Below are positions 1-7,129 of a stretch of 28,763 nucleotides of DNA, one piece after another. The stretch comes from an uncultured Fibrobacter sp. (lineage in GTDB: Bacteria > Fibrobacterota > Fibrobacteria > Fibrobacterales > Fibrobacteraceae). A program made the position numbers and the translations under genes. The stretch lies in assembly GCF_937877005.1 (NCBI RefSeq), contig NZ_CALEFV010000022.1, forward strand, positions 1-28,763, written 5' to 3'. Below the pieces are notes generated by a model, which was not told the DNA's origin, made no database searches, and saw only the letters and a program-made list of their open reading frames with translations. Numbering within the stretch: the stretch's first letter is position 1; the number at the start of each line of letters is the position of its first letter.

Positions 1-729
1 AACAGTGCGCCCGCTTCTACAGCTCCGGAAGCCGCAAGCGCTCCGATTCCGGACACCACCGGATTTGCCCCCTCGCTCTTCGGCGCCGTCGACACCAAGG
101 CATCCGCAATTCCTGCCGCCAACATGCCGACCGAGCGCGTCGTCAAACGCGCCGCCCACGCCTTCGAATCTGCCGAAACCCTTGACGCATTCTACGAATC
201 CATCAAGGGCGAAGCCATGTACGCCAAGGAAGCTGCACTCGCCCGCTACGCAGGCCCCGCCAAGCCGAAACTGCTTTTCCTGCTCCCCGCCATTAAAATG
301 GCCGAAGCAGCAAGCATCTCGGCAACAAGCACCGACGCCTTCTTCGGAACTCCCGTCGGGCAGATGCTTTCGCGCCTGTTCGCAAGCCTCTCCATCGAGC
401 AGAAGGACATCGGCATCACCTATTTCTTCAAGTCCACCGAACGCCCGCTCGCGCCGCTTCTCGAAGCAGCACTCCGCAAGATGCTTACCAAGGAACTCAG
501 CTTTATTCAGCCCGAAATCATGGTAACCTTCGGCCAGCCGCTGTTCTACCAGGTGTTCGGCAAGGGCAAGAACTTCGACGACAACGCCGGCACCGCCATG
601 GACTTCTCCGGCACCAAGAGCGTTGCGCTCGTAGACCCCTACCTCATGGTAAACGACAAGCAGATGAAATGGCTCACTTGGAAGGTTCACATCCCGCGCA
701 GTGGGCTTTTCACCATAGCTGCAAAGTAA
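1..729 (+). CDS. Uracil-DNA glycosylase-like protein, degenerate (5' end missing)
   Basis: The frame is open from the first base to TAA at 727-729, so the true start lies upstream; the first in-window ATG (124) is probably internal. The visible N-terminal part (about 40 residues) is Ala/Pro-rich, like a linker. The rest resembles the uracil-DNA glycosylase superfamily, especially family 4. 'FFGTPVGQMLSRL' matches the 'PFVGRAGQLL' region, 'SIEQKDIGITYFFK' matches 'GLxREDVYITNVVK', and 'IQPEIMVTFGQPLFYQVFGK' matches 'IxPKVIVALGxxAAxALLG'. The usual GEAPG catalytic motif and the HPS motif are not recognisable, and there is no cysteine in the visible protein, so no 4Fe-4S cluster. It may be a non-catalytic relative. 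The fold assignment comes from motif recall and is moderately secure; activity is doubtful. It ends 21 nt before the acetyltransferase gene on the same strand, so the two may be cotranscribed. Confidence 0.6.
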   Translation, partial: NSAPASTAPEAASAPIPDTTGFAPSLFGAVDTKASAIPAANMPTERVVKRAAHAFESAETLDAFYESIKGEAMYAKEAALARYAGPAKPKLLFLLPAIKMAEAASISATSTDAFFGTPVGQMLSRLFASLSIEQKDIGITYFFKSTERPLAPLLEAALRKMLTKELSFIQPEIMVTFGQPLFYQVFGKGKNFDDNAGTAMDFSGTKSVALVDPYLMVNDKQMKWLTWKVHIPRSGLFTIAAK

Positions 730-750
730 TTTTCGACGAGGCAGAATCGC

Positions 751-1386
751 ATGAGCGCTCCGAATCCGAACACGGTGCATCCAATTGCGGGCTACGACAA
801 GGAAATCTACGTCAAGCCTACCATCAAGAACCCGAACATTATTGTCGGGGATTTCACCTATATCGCGGACTCGGAATTCGAAAGCCATGTGACGCACCAC
901 TACGACTTTATCGGCGACAAGCTGATTATCGGAAAGTTCTGCCAGATTGCCGCGGGCGTGGAATTCGTCATGAACGGCGCGAACCACCAGATGAATGCGG
1001 TTTCTACATTCCCGTTCTATCCATTGGAAGGCTGGAAAATGAATCCGCCCGCCAAAAGCGACATGCCGTTCAAGGGCGATACCGTCATCGGAAACGATGT
1101 GTGGATTGGCCAGAACGCCACCATCTTGCCAGGCGTGCATATCGGTGACGGTGCCATCATCGGTGCAAACAGCGTCGTCGGTAGCAATGTAGAACCTTAT
1201 ACGATTGTCGTCGGAAACCCCGTCGAAACCATTCGCTACCGCTTTGACGAGGAACTGACGAAGCTCCTGCTCAAATTCAAGTGGTGGGACAAGCCCATCG
1301 AAGAAATCAACGAACTGATTCCGATTCTTACGGACAGCGATCTTGATAAAGTCAAAGCCGAAATCCACCGGCTAATGAAAGATTAA
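751..1386 (+). CDS. Vat/CatB-family O-acetyltransferase (xenobiotic acetyltransferase)
   Basis: A 211-residue left-handed beta-helix acetyltransferase of the XAT group, which moves acetyl from acetyl-CoA to a hydroxyl on streptogramin A, chloramphenicol or related molecules. Similarity to Vat streptogramin acetyltransferases runs the full length. 'KPTIKNPNIIVGDFTY' lies near the N-terminus, then 'HHYDFIGDKLIIGKFCQIA'. The active-site loop 'MNGANHQM' carries the catalytic His79. 'IGNDVWIGQNATILPGVHIGDGAIIGANSVV' supplies hexapeptide repeats, and 'YTIVVGNP' and 'WWD' follow. Length is normal for the family. A GAGG at 738-741 sits 9 nt before the ATG. The gene stands outside any recognisable mobile element, and its codon use looks like its neighbours. 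A native role in detoxification or cell-surface acetylation is as likely as clinical-type resistance; substrate cannot be read from the sequence. Confidence 0.88.
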   Translation: MSAPNPNTVHPIAGYDKEIYVKPTIKNPNIIVGDFTYIADSEFESHVTHHYDFIGDKLIIGKFCQIAAGVEFVMNGANHQMNAVSTFPFYPLEGWKMNPPAKSDMPFKGDTVIGNDVWIGQNATILPGVHIGDGAIIGANSVVGSNVEPYTIVVGNPVETIRYRFDEELTKLLLKFKWWDKPIEEINELIPILTDSDLDKVKAEIHRLMKD

Positions 1387-1395
1387 TTCAAACAG

Positions 1396-2352
1396 CTACA
1401 CTTCAATCAGTGTTGCCACAAGGCAGCTGTCTTTAGTGTGGCCAGAGCCCACAAAGTCGATATCCTGCGACTTGTTCCAAAGCGTCTTGGCGCTCGAGTG
1501 AACAGACGCCACCGCAGCAAGGGCGTCGCGCGAGAATTTAGACAAATTAAATTCGCTATAGTTGGAACTCACCATAAAGAGGCCGCCCTTGTTGAGGAGC
1601 GTGGCGCAGTCGGCGACGAGCGGCATCAGGTGTTCGCGCACATTGAAGTTCTTGCCCTTGAAGCGAGCAAAGCTCGGCGGGTCGAGCACGATGGCATCGA
1701 ACTTGAGGCCTTTCTTTTGCGCCCAGTGAACGTATTCGACGGCATTGCCTCTAAAAAATTCGCCCTGCTTGGGTTCGAGTCCGTTGAGGGCGTAGTTTTC
1801 GCGGCCCTTGTCCAGAATCTTCGCGCTGATGTCGGCATTCGTCGAAATCTCGGCGCCGCCTAGGCGACCATGCACCGAGAAGGCGCAAGTGTAGCTGAAC
1901 AGATTCAGCATGCGGCGGTCGGCCGCGCGTTCGCCCATTTCCAATCGAATCGCACGCATGTCGAGGAACAGCCCCGGATTCACCGTGTCGAGCAAATCGA
2001 TGTGAAATTTCGCAGAACCTTCGCGAACAACGCCTACAGAATCTTCCGCGCGCCCCACCGCCACTTCCATCGGCGGGTTCTCCAGCGACTTGCCCGAACG
2101 GGAAAGGCGTTCCTTTATAACGAGGCAAACCGGTGCGAACTTTTCTGCGACGGCGGCAACGACAGCATTTTTTTCGCGGAGCAATTCATCGCCGAAAAAC
2201 TGAATCTGATAACGGTCGCCGAACTTGTCAAGCGTCATGCCGGGGAAACCGTCCGGCGCCCCGTTCACAATGCGGAAAGCCTCCGTCGTTTCGAACAACG
2301 GAGCTCGCTTATCAAAAGCAGCATCTAGAAGATTTGTGAACTTAAAGGACAT
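1396..2352 (-). CDS. Class I SAM-dependent methyltransferase, RlmI/RlmK-like
   Basis: A 318-residue protein similar to the 23S rRNA m5C methyltransferase family (RlmI / Methyltrans_SAM). The N-terminal about 110 residues match the region between PUA and catalytic domains ('GAPDGFPGMTLDKFGDRYQIQFF'), but a full N-terminal PUA domain appears to be missing. The Rossmann core follows: 'GLFLDMRAIR', motif I 'MLNLFSYTCAFSVHGRLGGA', motif IV 'DAIVLDPPSFARFKGK', and the C-terminal 'GSGHTKDSCLVATLIEV'. It probably methylates a base in rRNA in the cytosol; the exact site is unknown. It is the last gene of a likely tkt-nrdR-methyltransferase unit. A 67-nt gap from nrdR holds a palindromic repeat. Its stop lies 9 nt from the stop of the convergent acetyltransferase. 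Confidence 0.82.
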   Translation of the reverse strand: MSFKFTNLLDAAFDKRAPLFETTEAFRIVNGAPDGFPGMTLDKFGDRYQIQFFGDELLREKNAVVAAVAEKFAPVCLVIKERLSRSGKSLENPPMEVAVGRAEDSVGVVREGSAKFHIDLLDTVNPGLFLDMRAIRLEMGERAADRRMLNLFSYTCAFSVHGRLGGAEISTNADISAKILDKGRENYALNGLEPKQGEFFRGNAVEYVHWAQKKGLKFDAIVLDPPSFARFKGKNFNVREHLMPLVADCATLLNKGGLFMVSSNYSEFNLSKFSRDALAAVASVHSSAKTLWNKSQDIDFVGSGHTKDSCLVATLIEV

Positions 2353-2373
2353 TTTGCTTCAGATCCTGCTCCA

Positions 2374-2421
2374 TAGATCCTTCGACTTCGGGCTTCGCCC
2401 TACGCTCAGGATGACACTCTT
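2374..2421. repeat. Short interspersed palindromic repeat, copy 1 (48 bp, long core)
   Basis: The element begins TAGATCCTTCG and ends CGCTCAGGATGACACTCTT; both ends are identical in copy 2 at 26582-26615. The 18-bp core here contains a small hairpin, GGGC-ttc-GCCC. The outer ATCCT and AGGAT can pair, giving a long stem. It fills the space between nrdR and the methyltransferase gene, and its right end overlaps the nrdR stop codon. It resembles the REP-like intergenic repeats seen in many genomes. It has no coding capacity. Confidence 0.8.
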
Positions 2422-2863
2422 ACTTGTCCATGCTTTTGATCTGGTCCACGAATTCGCCGACTTCCTTGAATTCGCGGTAGATCGAGGCAAAGCGCACGTA
2501 AGCGACGGCATCGAGTTTCTTGAGTTCCTGCATCACCAGATTGCCAATCTGCTCATAGCTGACTTCGAAGTTTTCAGTCACGGTCAAGGCGTTTTCCACG
2601 TTAGTCGCGAGCTGTTCTATGTCAGCAACAGAAACCGGACGTTTCTTGCAGGAGTTCATGATACCGCGCAGCAGCTTTTCGCGCTGGAACGGTTCATGTT
2701 CGCCGCTGCGCTTGATTACGGTCAGTGGCTGGACTTCGATGTATTCGCGAGTGGTAAAGCGCTTGCCGCATTCGCAGCATTCACGACGGCGTCGAATGGA
2801 GGAACCGCTCACGCGGCTATCCACCACTTTGTCGTTATCTTTCTTGCAGAATGGGCAAATCAT
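2420..2863 (-). CDS. nrdR: Transcriptional repressor NrdR
   Basis: A 147-residue NrdR, the nucleotide-sensing repressor of ribonucleotide reductase genes. The N-terminal zinc ribbon has Cys3-x2-Cys6 ('CPFC') and a second pair in 'ECCECGKRFTTRE' (about residues 29 and 32), preceded by the basic stretch 'RRRR' that contacts NrdR boxes. Residues about 45-135 form the ATP-cone that binds ATP or dATP. Length is typical (about 150). It starts 8 nt after the transketolase stop, and an AGGG overlapping that stop codon serves as the ribosome binding site, so translation is probably coupled to tkt. No ribonucleotide reductase gene and no good NrdR box were seen in this window, so its targets lie elsewhere. 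Confidence 0.97.
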   Translation of the reverse strand: MICPFCKKDNDKVVDSRVSGSSIRRRRECCECGKRFTTREYIEVQPLTVIKRSGEHEPFQREKLLRGIMNSCKKRPVSVADIEQLATNVENALTVTENFEVSYEQIGNLVMQELKKLDAVAYVRFASIYREFKEVGEFVDQIKSMDK

Positions 2864-2871
2864 CTTGAACC

Positions 2872-4944
2872 CTAGTTGAACTTCTTGAATTCAGCGACAT
2901 TTGCCTTGAATTCAGCGAGGTATTCCTTCGCGGCAGCCACGACGGCTTCCGGAGTGTAACCGAATTCCTTTTCGAGCACGGCTGCCGGAGCAGAGGCGCC
3001 AAAGCGTTCGAGACCGGAGACCTTGCCGAAGCCACCCACGACCTGGGCGAACAGGAGCGGAAGGCCGCTGGACTTTGCAAACACCGGAGTCCAAGGAACG
3101 ATGATGGAATCGCGGTAAGCCTTGTCCTGAGCCATGAAGAGGGCCGGGCTGATCATGGAGACCACGCGGACCTTGAGGCCTTCGCCACGGAGGATTTCGG
3201 CGGCGTCGTGCGTCAGGAGCACATCGGAACCGTTAGACACGAAGGTCAGGTCCGGGCGTGCGGAGCCACAGTTGTCGCTCACGATGTAGGCACCCTTGCG
3301 GCAAGCCTTGGAAGCTTCGTAGCGCTTGTCTCCGGGGAGCGTCTTCACGTTCTGACGAGTAAGGATAATCGCTGTCGGGCGATCGTTGTTTTCAAAAGCC
3401 ATTTCCCAGGCGGTCACGGTTTCGAAGGCGTCGGCCGGGCGGAGCACCAGCATTTCGGACTTGCCGTCTTTGCGCTTGAGGCCTTCGAGCAAACGGATCT
3501 GGGTTTCGTGTTCGATCGGCTGGTGCGTCGGGCCGTCTTCGCCCACGCGGAAGCTGTCATGCGTGTACATGAACTTGACCGGGAGTTTCATGAGGGCGGC
3601 CATACGAATCGCCGGCTTCATGAAGTCGCTGAACACGAAGAACGTGGCACAAATCGGATAGAGGCCGCCGTGCAGTGCGATACCGCAGCAGATGGCGCCC
3701 ATAGTCAGTTCGGCAACGCCCACCTGGACGAAGGCGCCCTTGAAGTCGCCCGCGCGGAAGATGCCGGTCTTGTTGAGGAAGGCCTGGGTGTTGTCGGAGT
3801 TGGAAAGGTCAGCGGAGCTGCAGATGCAGTTCTTCACGTTTTCGGCGAGGTAGCCGAGCACGGTACCGGAAGTCACGCGGGTAGCGACACCTTCCTTGAG
3901 TTCGAGCTTGGAAAGGTCGATCTTCGGAGCCTTGCCCGAGAGCCAATCCTTGAGGGTGGCAGCCTTTTCGGGGTTCTTGGCGTCCCAAGCGGCCTTGGCC
4001 TTCTTCCATTCGGCAACCTGCTTGCGAAGTTCTTCCTTACGGGCTTCGAAGCCAGCCTTCACGTCGTCAAAAATCTTGAATGCATCGGCCGGATCGCCGC
4101 CGAGGTTCTTCACCGTTGCATCGGTAGAGGCGCCAGCGGCGTTCAGCGGCTGACCGTGTGTAGAAACGGCACCTTCGAAGCTCTTGCCGTCTTCGGCAAT
4201 GGCGCCCTTCGCCATGGTGGTGTGACCGATGATGATGGTCGGCTTTTCGGTTTCGGCCCAGGCGGCCTTGAAAGCCTTGCGGAGTTCTGCGATGTTGTGG
4301 CCGTCGGCCACATCAATCACGCGGAAGCCCCAGGATTCGTACTGACCTGCCAAGTCGTGGCTCATCACGTCTTCGACCTTGCAGGAGAGCTGCACCTGGT
4401 TGGCATCGTAGAAGAAAATGAGGTTCGAAAGCTTGAGGTGACCGGCAATACGGCCCACGCCGTAAGCGATTTCTTCTTCAAGGCCACCGTCAGACACGAG
4501 GCACACGACCTTGTGCTGCAGAATGTCGCCAAAGCGTTCGACCATGAAGCGTTCGGCAATCGCATTACCGAGGGCTACGGCATGGCCGATACCGAGCGGC
4601 CCCGAGGAGTTTTCGATGCCGAGGGCGACTTCGACTTCGGGGTGGCCCGGCGTGCGGGAACCCAGCTGGCGGAAATTCTTGAGGTCATCCATCGAGAGGT
4701 TGCCGAGCATGGCAAGTTCGCCGTACAGGAGCGCAGACATGTGGCCCGGGTCCATAAAGAAGCGGTCGCGGGCTTCCCAGTAGGGGTTTTCGGGGTCAAA
4801 ACGGAGAAATTCCGAATACAGGAGCGTAATGGCGTCTGCTGCGCCCATGGCTCCACCCGGGTGACCGGACTTTGCCTTCTGCACCATGGCAGCGGAAAGG
4901 ATTCGAATGTTGTCAGCCGCTTTTGTAACCAACGCGTCTTGCAC
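2872..4944 (-). CDS. tkt: Transketolase
   Basis: A 690-residue thiamine-diphosphate enzyme that moves two-carbon units between sugar phosphates in the non-oxidative pentose phosphate pathway. The N-terminal pyrophosphate domain shows 'AKSGHPGG', 'DPGHMSALLY', 'TPGHPE' and 'GPLGIGHAVALGNAIAE'. The cofactor motif reads 'SDGGLEEEIAYGVGRIAG...FFYDANQVQL', with SDG instead of the E. coli GDG, as in Bacteroidetes-type enzymes. The pyrimidine domain has 'VGVAELTMGAI' with the catalytic Glu, and 'THDSFRVGEDGPTHQPIEH'. The C-terminal domain is complete. The start is GTG (4944-4942) with AGAGG 8 nt upstream on the minus strand; from there the N-terminus aligns with the family. It heads an operon with nrdR. 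A TATTTT on the minus strand at 4988-4993 is a possible -10 box, giving a leader of roughly 36 nt. Confidence 0.97.
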   Translation of the reverse strand: MQDALVTKAADNIRILSAAMVQKAKSGHPGGAMGAADAITLLYSEFLRFDPENPYWEARDRFFMDPGHMSALLYGELAMLGNLSMDDLKNFRQLGSRTPGHPEVEVALGIENSSGPLGIGHAVALGNAIAERFMVERFGDILQHKVVCLVSDGGLEEEIAYGVGRIAGHLKLSNLIFFYDANQVQLSCKVEDVMSHDLAGQYESWGFRVIDVADGHNIAELRKAFKAAWAETEKPTIIIGHTTMAKGAIAEDGKSFEGAVSTHGQPLNAAGASTDATVKNLGGDPADAFKIFDDVKAGFEARKEELRKQVAEWKKAKAAWDAKNPEKAATLKDWLSGKAPKIDLSKLELKEGVATRVTSGTVLGYLAENVKNCICSSADLSNSDNTQAFLNKTGIFRAGDFKGAFVQVGVAELTMGAICCGIALHGGLYPICATFFVFSDFMKPAIRMAALMKLPVKFMYTHDSFRVGEDGPTHQPIEHETQIRLLEGLKRKDGKSEMLVLRPADAFETVTAWEMAFENNDRPTAIILTRQNVKTLPGDKRYEASKACRKGAYIVSDNCGSARPDLTFVSNGSDVLLTHDAAEILRGEGLKVRVVSMISPALFMAQDKAYRDSIIVPWTPVFAKSSGLPLLFAQVVGGFGKVSGLERFGASAPAAVLEKEFGYTPEAVVAAAKEYLAEFKANVAEFKKFN

Positions 4945-5137
4945 TTTTTTAACCTCTCTTTAGTATTCGAGACGATGAGCCGTCACGAAAATAAGCGCCC
5001 CAAATTTAGCATTTTACGAGAAAAAAACACCCCTTTGCAAAACAATAACCCCTGATTTTAAGTTTTTTGTATGGTAATATTCTTTTTTCGGCCTTAAAAA
5101 CAGTGCAAAATTGTCCTAAAAAACTTATGTTAAAGAC
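4945..5137. other. Divergent intergenic region between tkt and the M6 protease
   Basis: This AT-rich gap of 193 bases is the largest in the window and holds no ORF of note. It carries the tkt ribosome binding site and a candidate minus-strand -10 (TATTTT, 4988-4993). Toward the protease it has a candidate -10 directly before the ATG (5126-5131) and a weaker alternative TAATAT near 5076. No terminator or strong dyad was seen. Confidence 0.6.
5126..5131 (+). promoter_or_regulatory. Candidate -10 box TATGTT of a leaderless promoter (M6 protease)
   Basis: TATGTT ends 6 nt before the ATG at 5138, which puts the expected transcription start on the A of the start codon. No Shine-Dalgarno sequence precedes this ATG. 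No clear -35 box is visible. Similar hexamers precede three other genes here that lack a ribosome binding site. Confidence 0.4.
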
Positions 5138-7129
5138 ATGATCTTCGAGAAACTCCTCTACATCCCTTTTTTTGCGGCCTTTTTCGCCACCACATCATGG
5201 GCCATGCCCGCCCTGGACAAAACCTGGAAGGCCAAACAGCCCGACGGATCGACTATCGAAGTTCGCAAATTCGGAAACGAGCATTTCCACTTTACCGGAA
5301 CCCCCGACGGCTACCCCATCCACAAGGATTCCAGAGGATATTTCCGCTATATAGACAAAAATGGGAAATTGTCCACCCAAAAGCCTAAAAACAAGGACGA
5401 CATCATCCGTTCACTCAAGCACGATCACCTAGAAAAAAACGAAAAATCGACACCCATGATGGCTCCTTCTGCCACCAATGCCTCCACTAGCGAAAGCATG
5501 TCGACGCCACAGATGCTCCCGGCAGTCAGCAAAACCATTTCAGGAGAAAAGAATGCTCTTGTCATCCTGGTACAGTTCAACGACCTCCCGTTTAGCTTCG
5601 AAGACCCTAAAGCCTCCTTTGACAGCCTACTGAACATGGAAGGCTACAACAAGCACAAGCAAAGCGGTAGCGCAAAAGATTACTTTGTTCAAAATTCCAT
5701 GGGAAAATTCAAACCTCACTTTGACATCGTCGGCCCAGTCACCATCAGCGGCAACTACCACAAGGATTACGGATATCTGTCCCAAAATGGTAACTACGGG
5801 GCCCAACTCGCGCTTCAGGCCGCATTGGACACGCTTATCAGGCTGGGGACCGTCGATTTTAGCAAATACGACAACGACGGCGACCGCTATCTCGACTTCG
5901 TCCACATGATCTATGCCGGTTTCGGGGCTCACGACTCCGACCAGGATTCGGCCATATGGCCACACAAATGGATATTCCAGTACCGTAAGGCGGTTGCGCA
6001 AAATGCACAAAGAAGATCCATTTACGTATCCAGCTACGCCTGCTCTGCAGAACTGGACGGCTATTCCTATAACATAAACCCGAACAACAAAATCATTGCT
6101 GGCGTCGGAAACTTCCTGCATGAATTCAGCCACCTGATGGGGCTCCCAGACTTGTACGCCACGGGCAGCACTCCGCAGGCCACTCCGTCAAGCTGGTCCA
6201 TCATGGACAACGGAGCCTATAACTCGAACAACTACTATGGGCCTCTCGCCACCTCTCCTCCTTACTATTCCGCCTTCGAGCGCATGTCGCTAGGGTGGAT
6301 GGATGCGACGGACCTTTATGTAAATGGAAGCGTCTCCATAACCGGAATCGAGAACAATGTCGCACTACGTCTCACAAATCCAAGCAACAATGACGAGTTC
6401 TACCTCCTAGAATACAGGACCCAGAAGGACTGGGATCAGGCTCTTCCGAATCACGGCATGCTCATCTGGCATATAGACTACAACAAGATGGCCTGGGATT
6501 CCGCAAAGGTCAACTCCACGGAACACCAGCACGTGGACCTCATCGAAGCCGATAACGACACCTCCCTTTACTCCCTGAACGGAAACTCATTCCCCGGAAA
6601 ATCGAAAATCACGGAATTCAGCCAGTTCAATCTATGGGACGGCAACACCCTTCCTGTCGCATTGAGCAATATAACCGAAGCAAGCGACAAGACCTATGTT
6701 TCCTTCAATGTAGCCATGAACGCCCCAGACGGAACGTTGGAACTTACCGAAGAACCCGAAAGCAGCAGCTCCGAGGAATCTTCCAGCAGTATGATTGAAG
6801 AAATATCGTCCAGCAGCGAAGCGGAAAGTTCCTGCAGCGAAGAAAGCAGTTCCAGTGAAGAGAAGTCTTCCTCGTCCGAAGAAACACTCGTTATCGCAAG
6901 CCCCCTCGACATAAGCATCGAAATCGTCAATAAAAAAGGCCACATTTTCCTTTACGACTTGCCGCAAGGCGAAAAGACCGTCACCCTGTTTTCCCTGAAC
7001 GGAAATATCCTGTTCCGTCAAAAGGTCACCGGATCGTCGTTTGATTTTGCAACAGATAACATAACGAACGCCGCAATCCTGTTGGTCACAGAAGGACGGC
7101 GCTCCCTATACAGCGGAAAAATCCGTTAA
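5138..7129 (+). CDS. Secreted M6-family metalloprotease with Ser/Glu linker and C-terminal sorting domain
   Basis: A 663-residue secreted zinc protease of the immune inhibitor A / M6 type. Residues 1-23 are a signal peptide ('FFATTSWA', cleavage before MP). Residues about 25-80 match the M6 N-terminal region ('PDGSTIEVRKFGNEHFHFTG...DGYPIHKD'). The catalytic domain has 'HEFSHLMGLPDLY' with zinc ligands His328 and His332, catalytic Glu329 and Asp338, followed by the Met-turn 'SWSIMDNG' (Met356). Residues about 537-583 form a low-complexity linker of serine runs broken by glutamates, with one Cys. Residues about 588-663 are a beta-sandwich ending 'SLYSGKIR' that looks like a type 9 secretion sorting domain. 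It probably degrades host or plant-associated protein outside the cell. Its stop codon directly abuts that of the giant surface protein on the other strand. Confidence 0.93.
   Translation: MIFEKLLYIPFFAAFFATTSWAMPALDKTWKAKQPDGSTIEVRKFGNEHFHFTGTPDGYPIHKDSRGYFRYIDKNGKLSTQKPKNKDDIIRSLKHDHLEKNEKSTPMMAPSATNASTSESMSTPQMLPAVSKTISGEKNALVILVQFNDLPFSFEDPKASFDSLLNMEGYNKHKQSGSAKDYFVQNSMGKFKPHFDIVGPVTISGNYHKDYGYLSQNGNYGAQLALQAALDTLIRLGTVDFSKYDNDGDRYLDFVHMIYAGFGAHDSDQDSAIWPHKWIFQYRKAVAQNAQRRSIYVSSYACSAELDGYSYNINPNNKIIAGVGNFLHEFSHLMGLPDLYATGSTPQATPSSWSIMDNGAYNSNNYYGPLATSPPYYSAFERMSLGWMDATDLYVNGSVSITGIENNVALRLTNPSNNDEFYLLEYRTQKDWDQALPNHGMLIWHIDYNKMAWDSAKVNSTEHQHVDLIEADNDTSLYSLNGNSFPGKSKITEFSQFNLWDGNTLPVALSNITEASDKTYVSFNVAMNAPDGTLELTEEPESSSSEESSSSMIEEISSSSEAESSCSEESSSSEEKSSSSEETLVIASPLDISIEIVNKKGHIFLYDLPQGEKTVTLFSLNGNILFRQKVTGSSFDFATDNITNAAILLVTEGRRSLYSGKIR

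Noticed and set aside
4300..4530. Transketolase cofactor motif with SDG in place of GDG as a sign of an inactive enzyme
   Set aside because: The same 'SDGG.(Q/E)EEI' form is common in Bacteroidetes-type transketolases, and the metal-binding Asp and Asn and the catalytic Glu are present.
3208..5055. A 615-codon open frame antisense to transketolase
   Set aside because: It mirrors a strongly conserved gene with biased codon use. The translation has no recognisable domain, and the frame runs past the tkt start into AT-rich noncoding DNA.
5127..5141. A tiny ORF (ATG TTA AAG ACA TGA) overlapping the protease start codon, which might be a leader peptide
   Set aside because: It has no ribosome binding site, and its ATG lies inside the candidate -10 box, so it would not be transcribed if the leaderless model is right.
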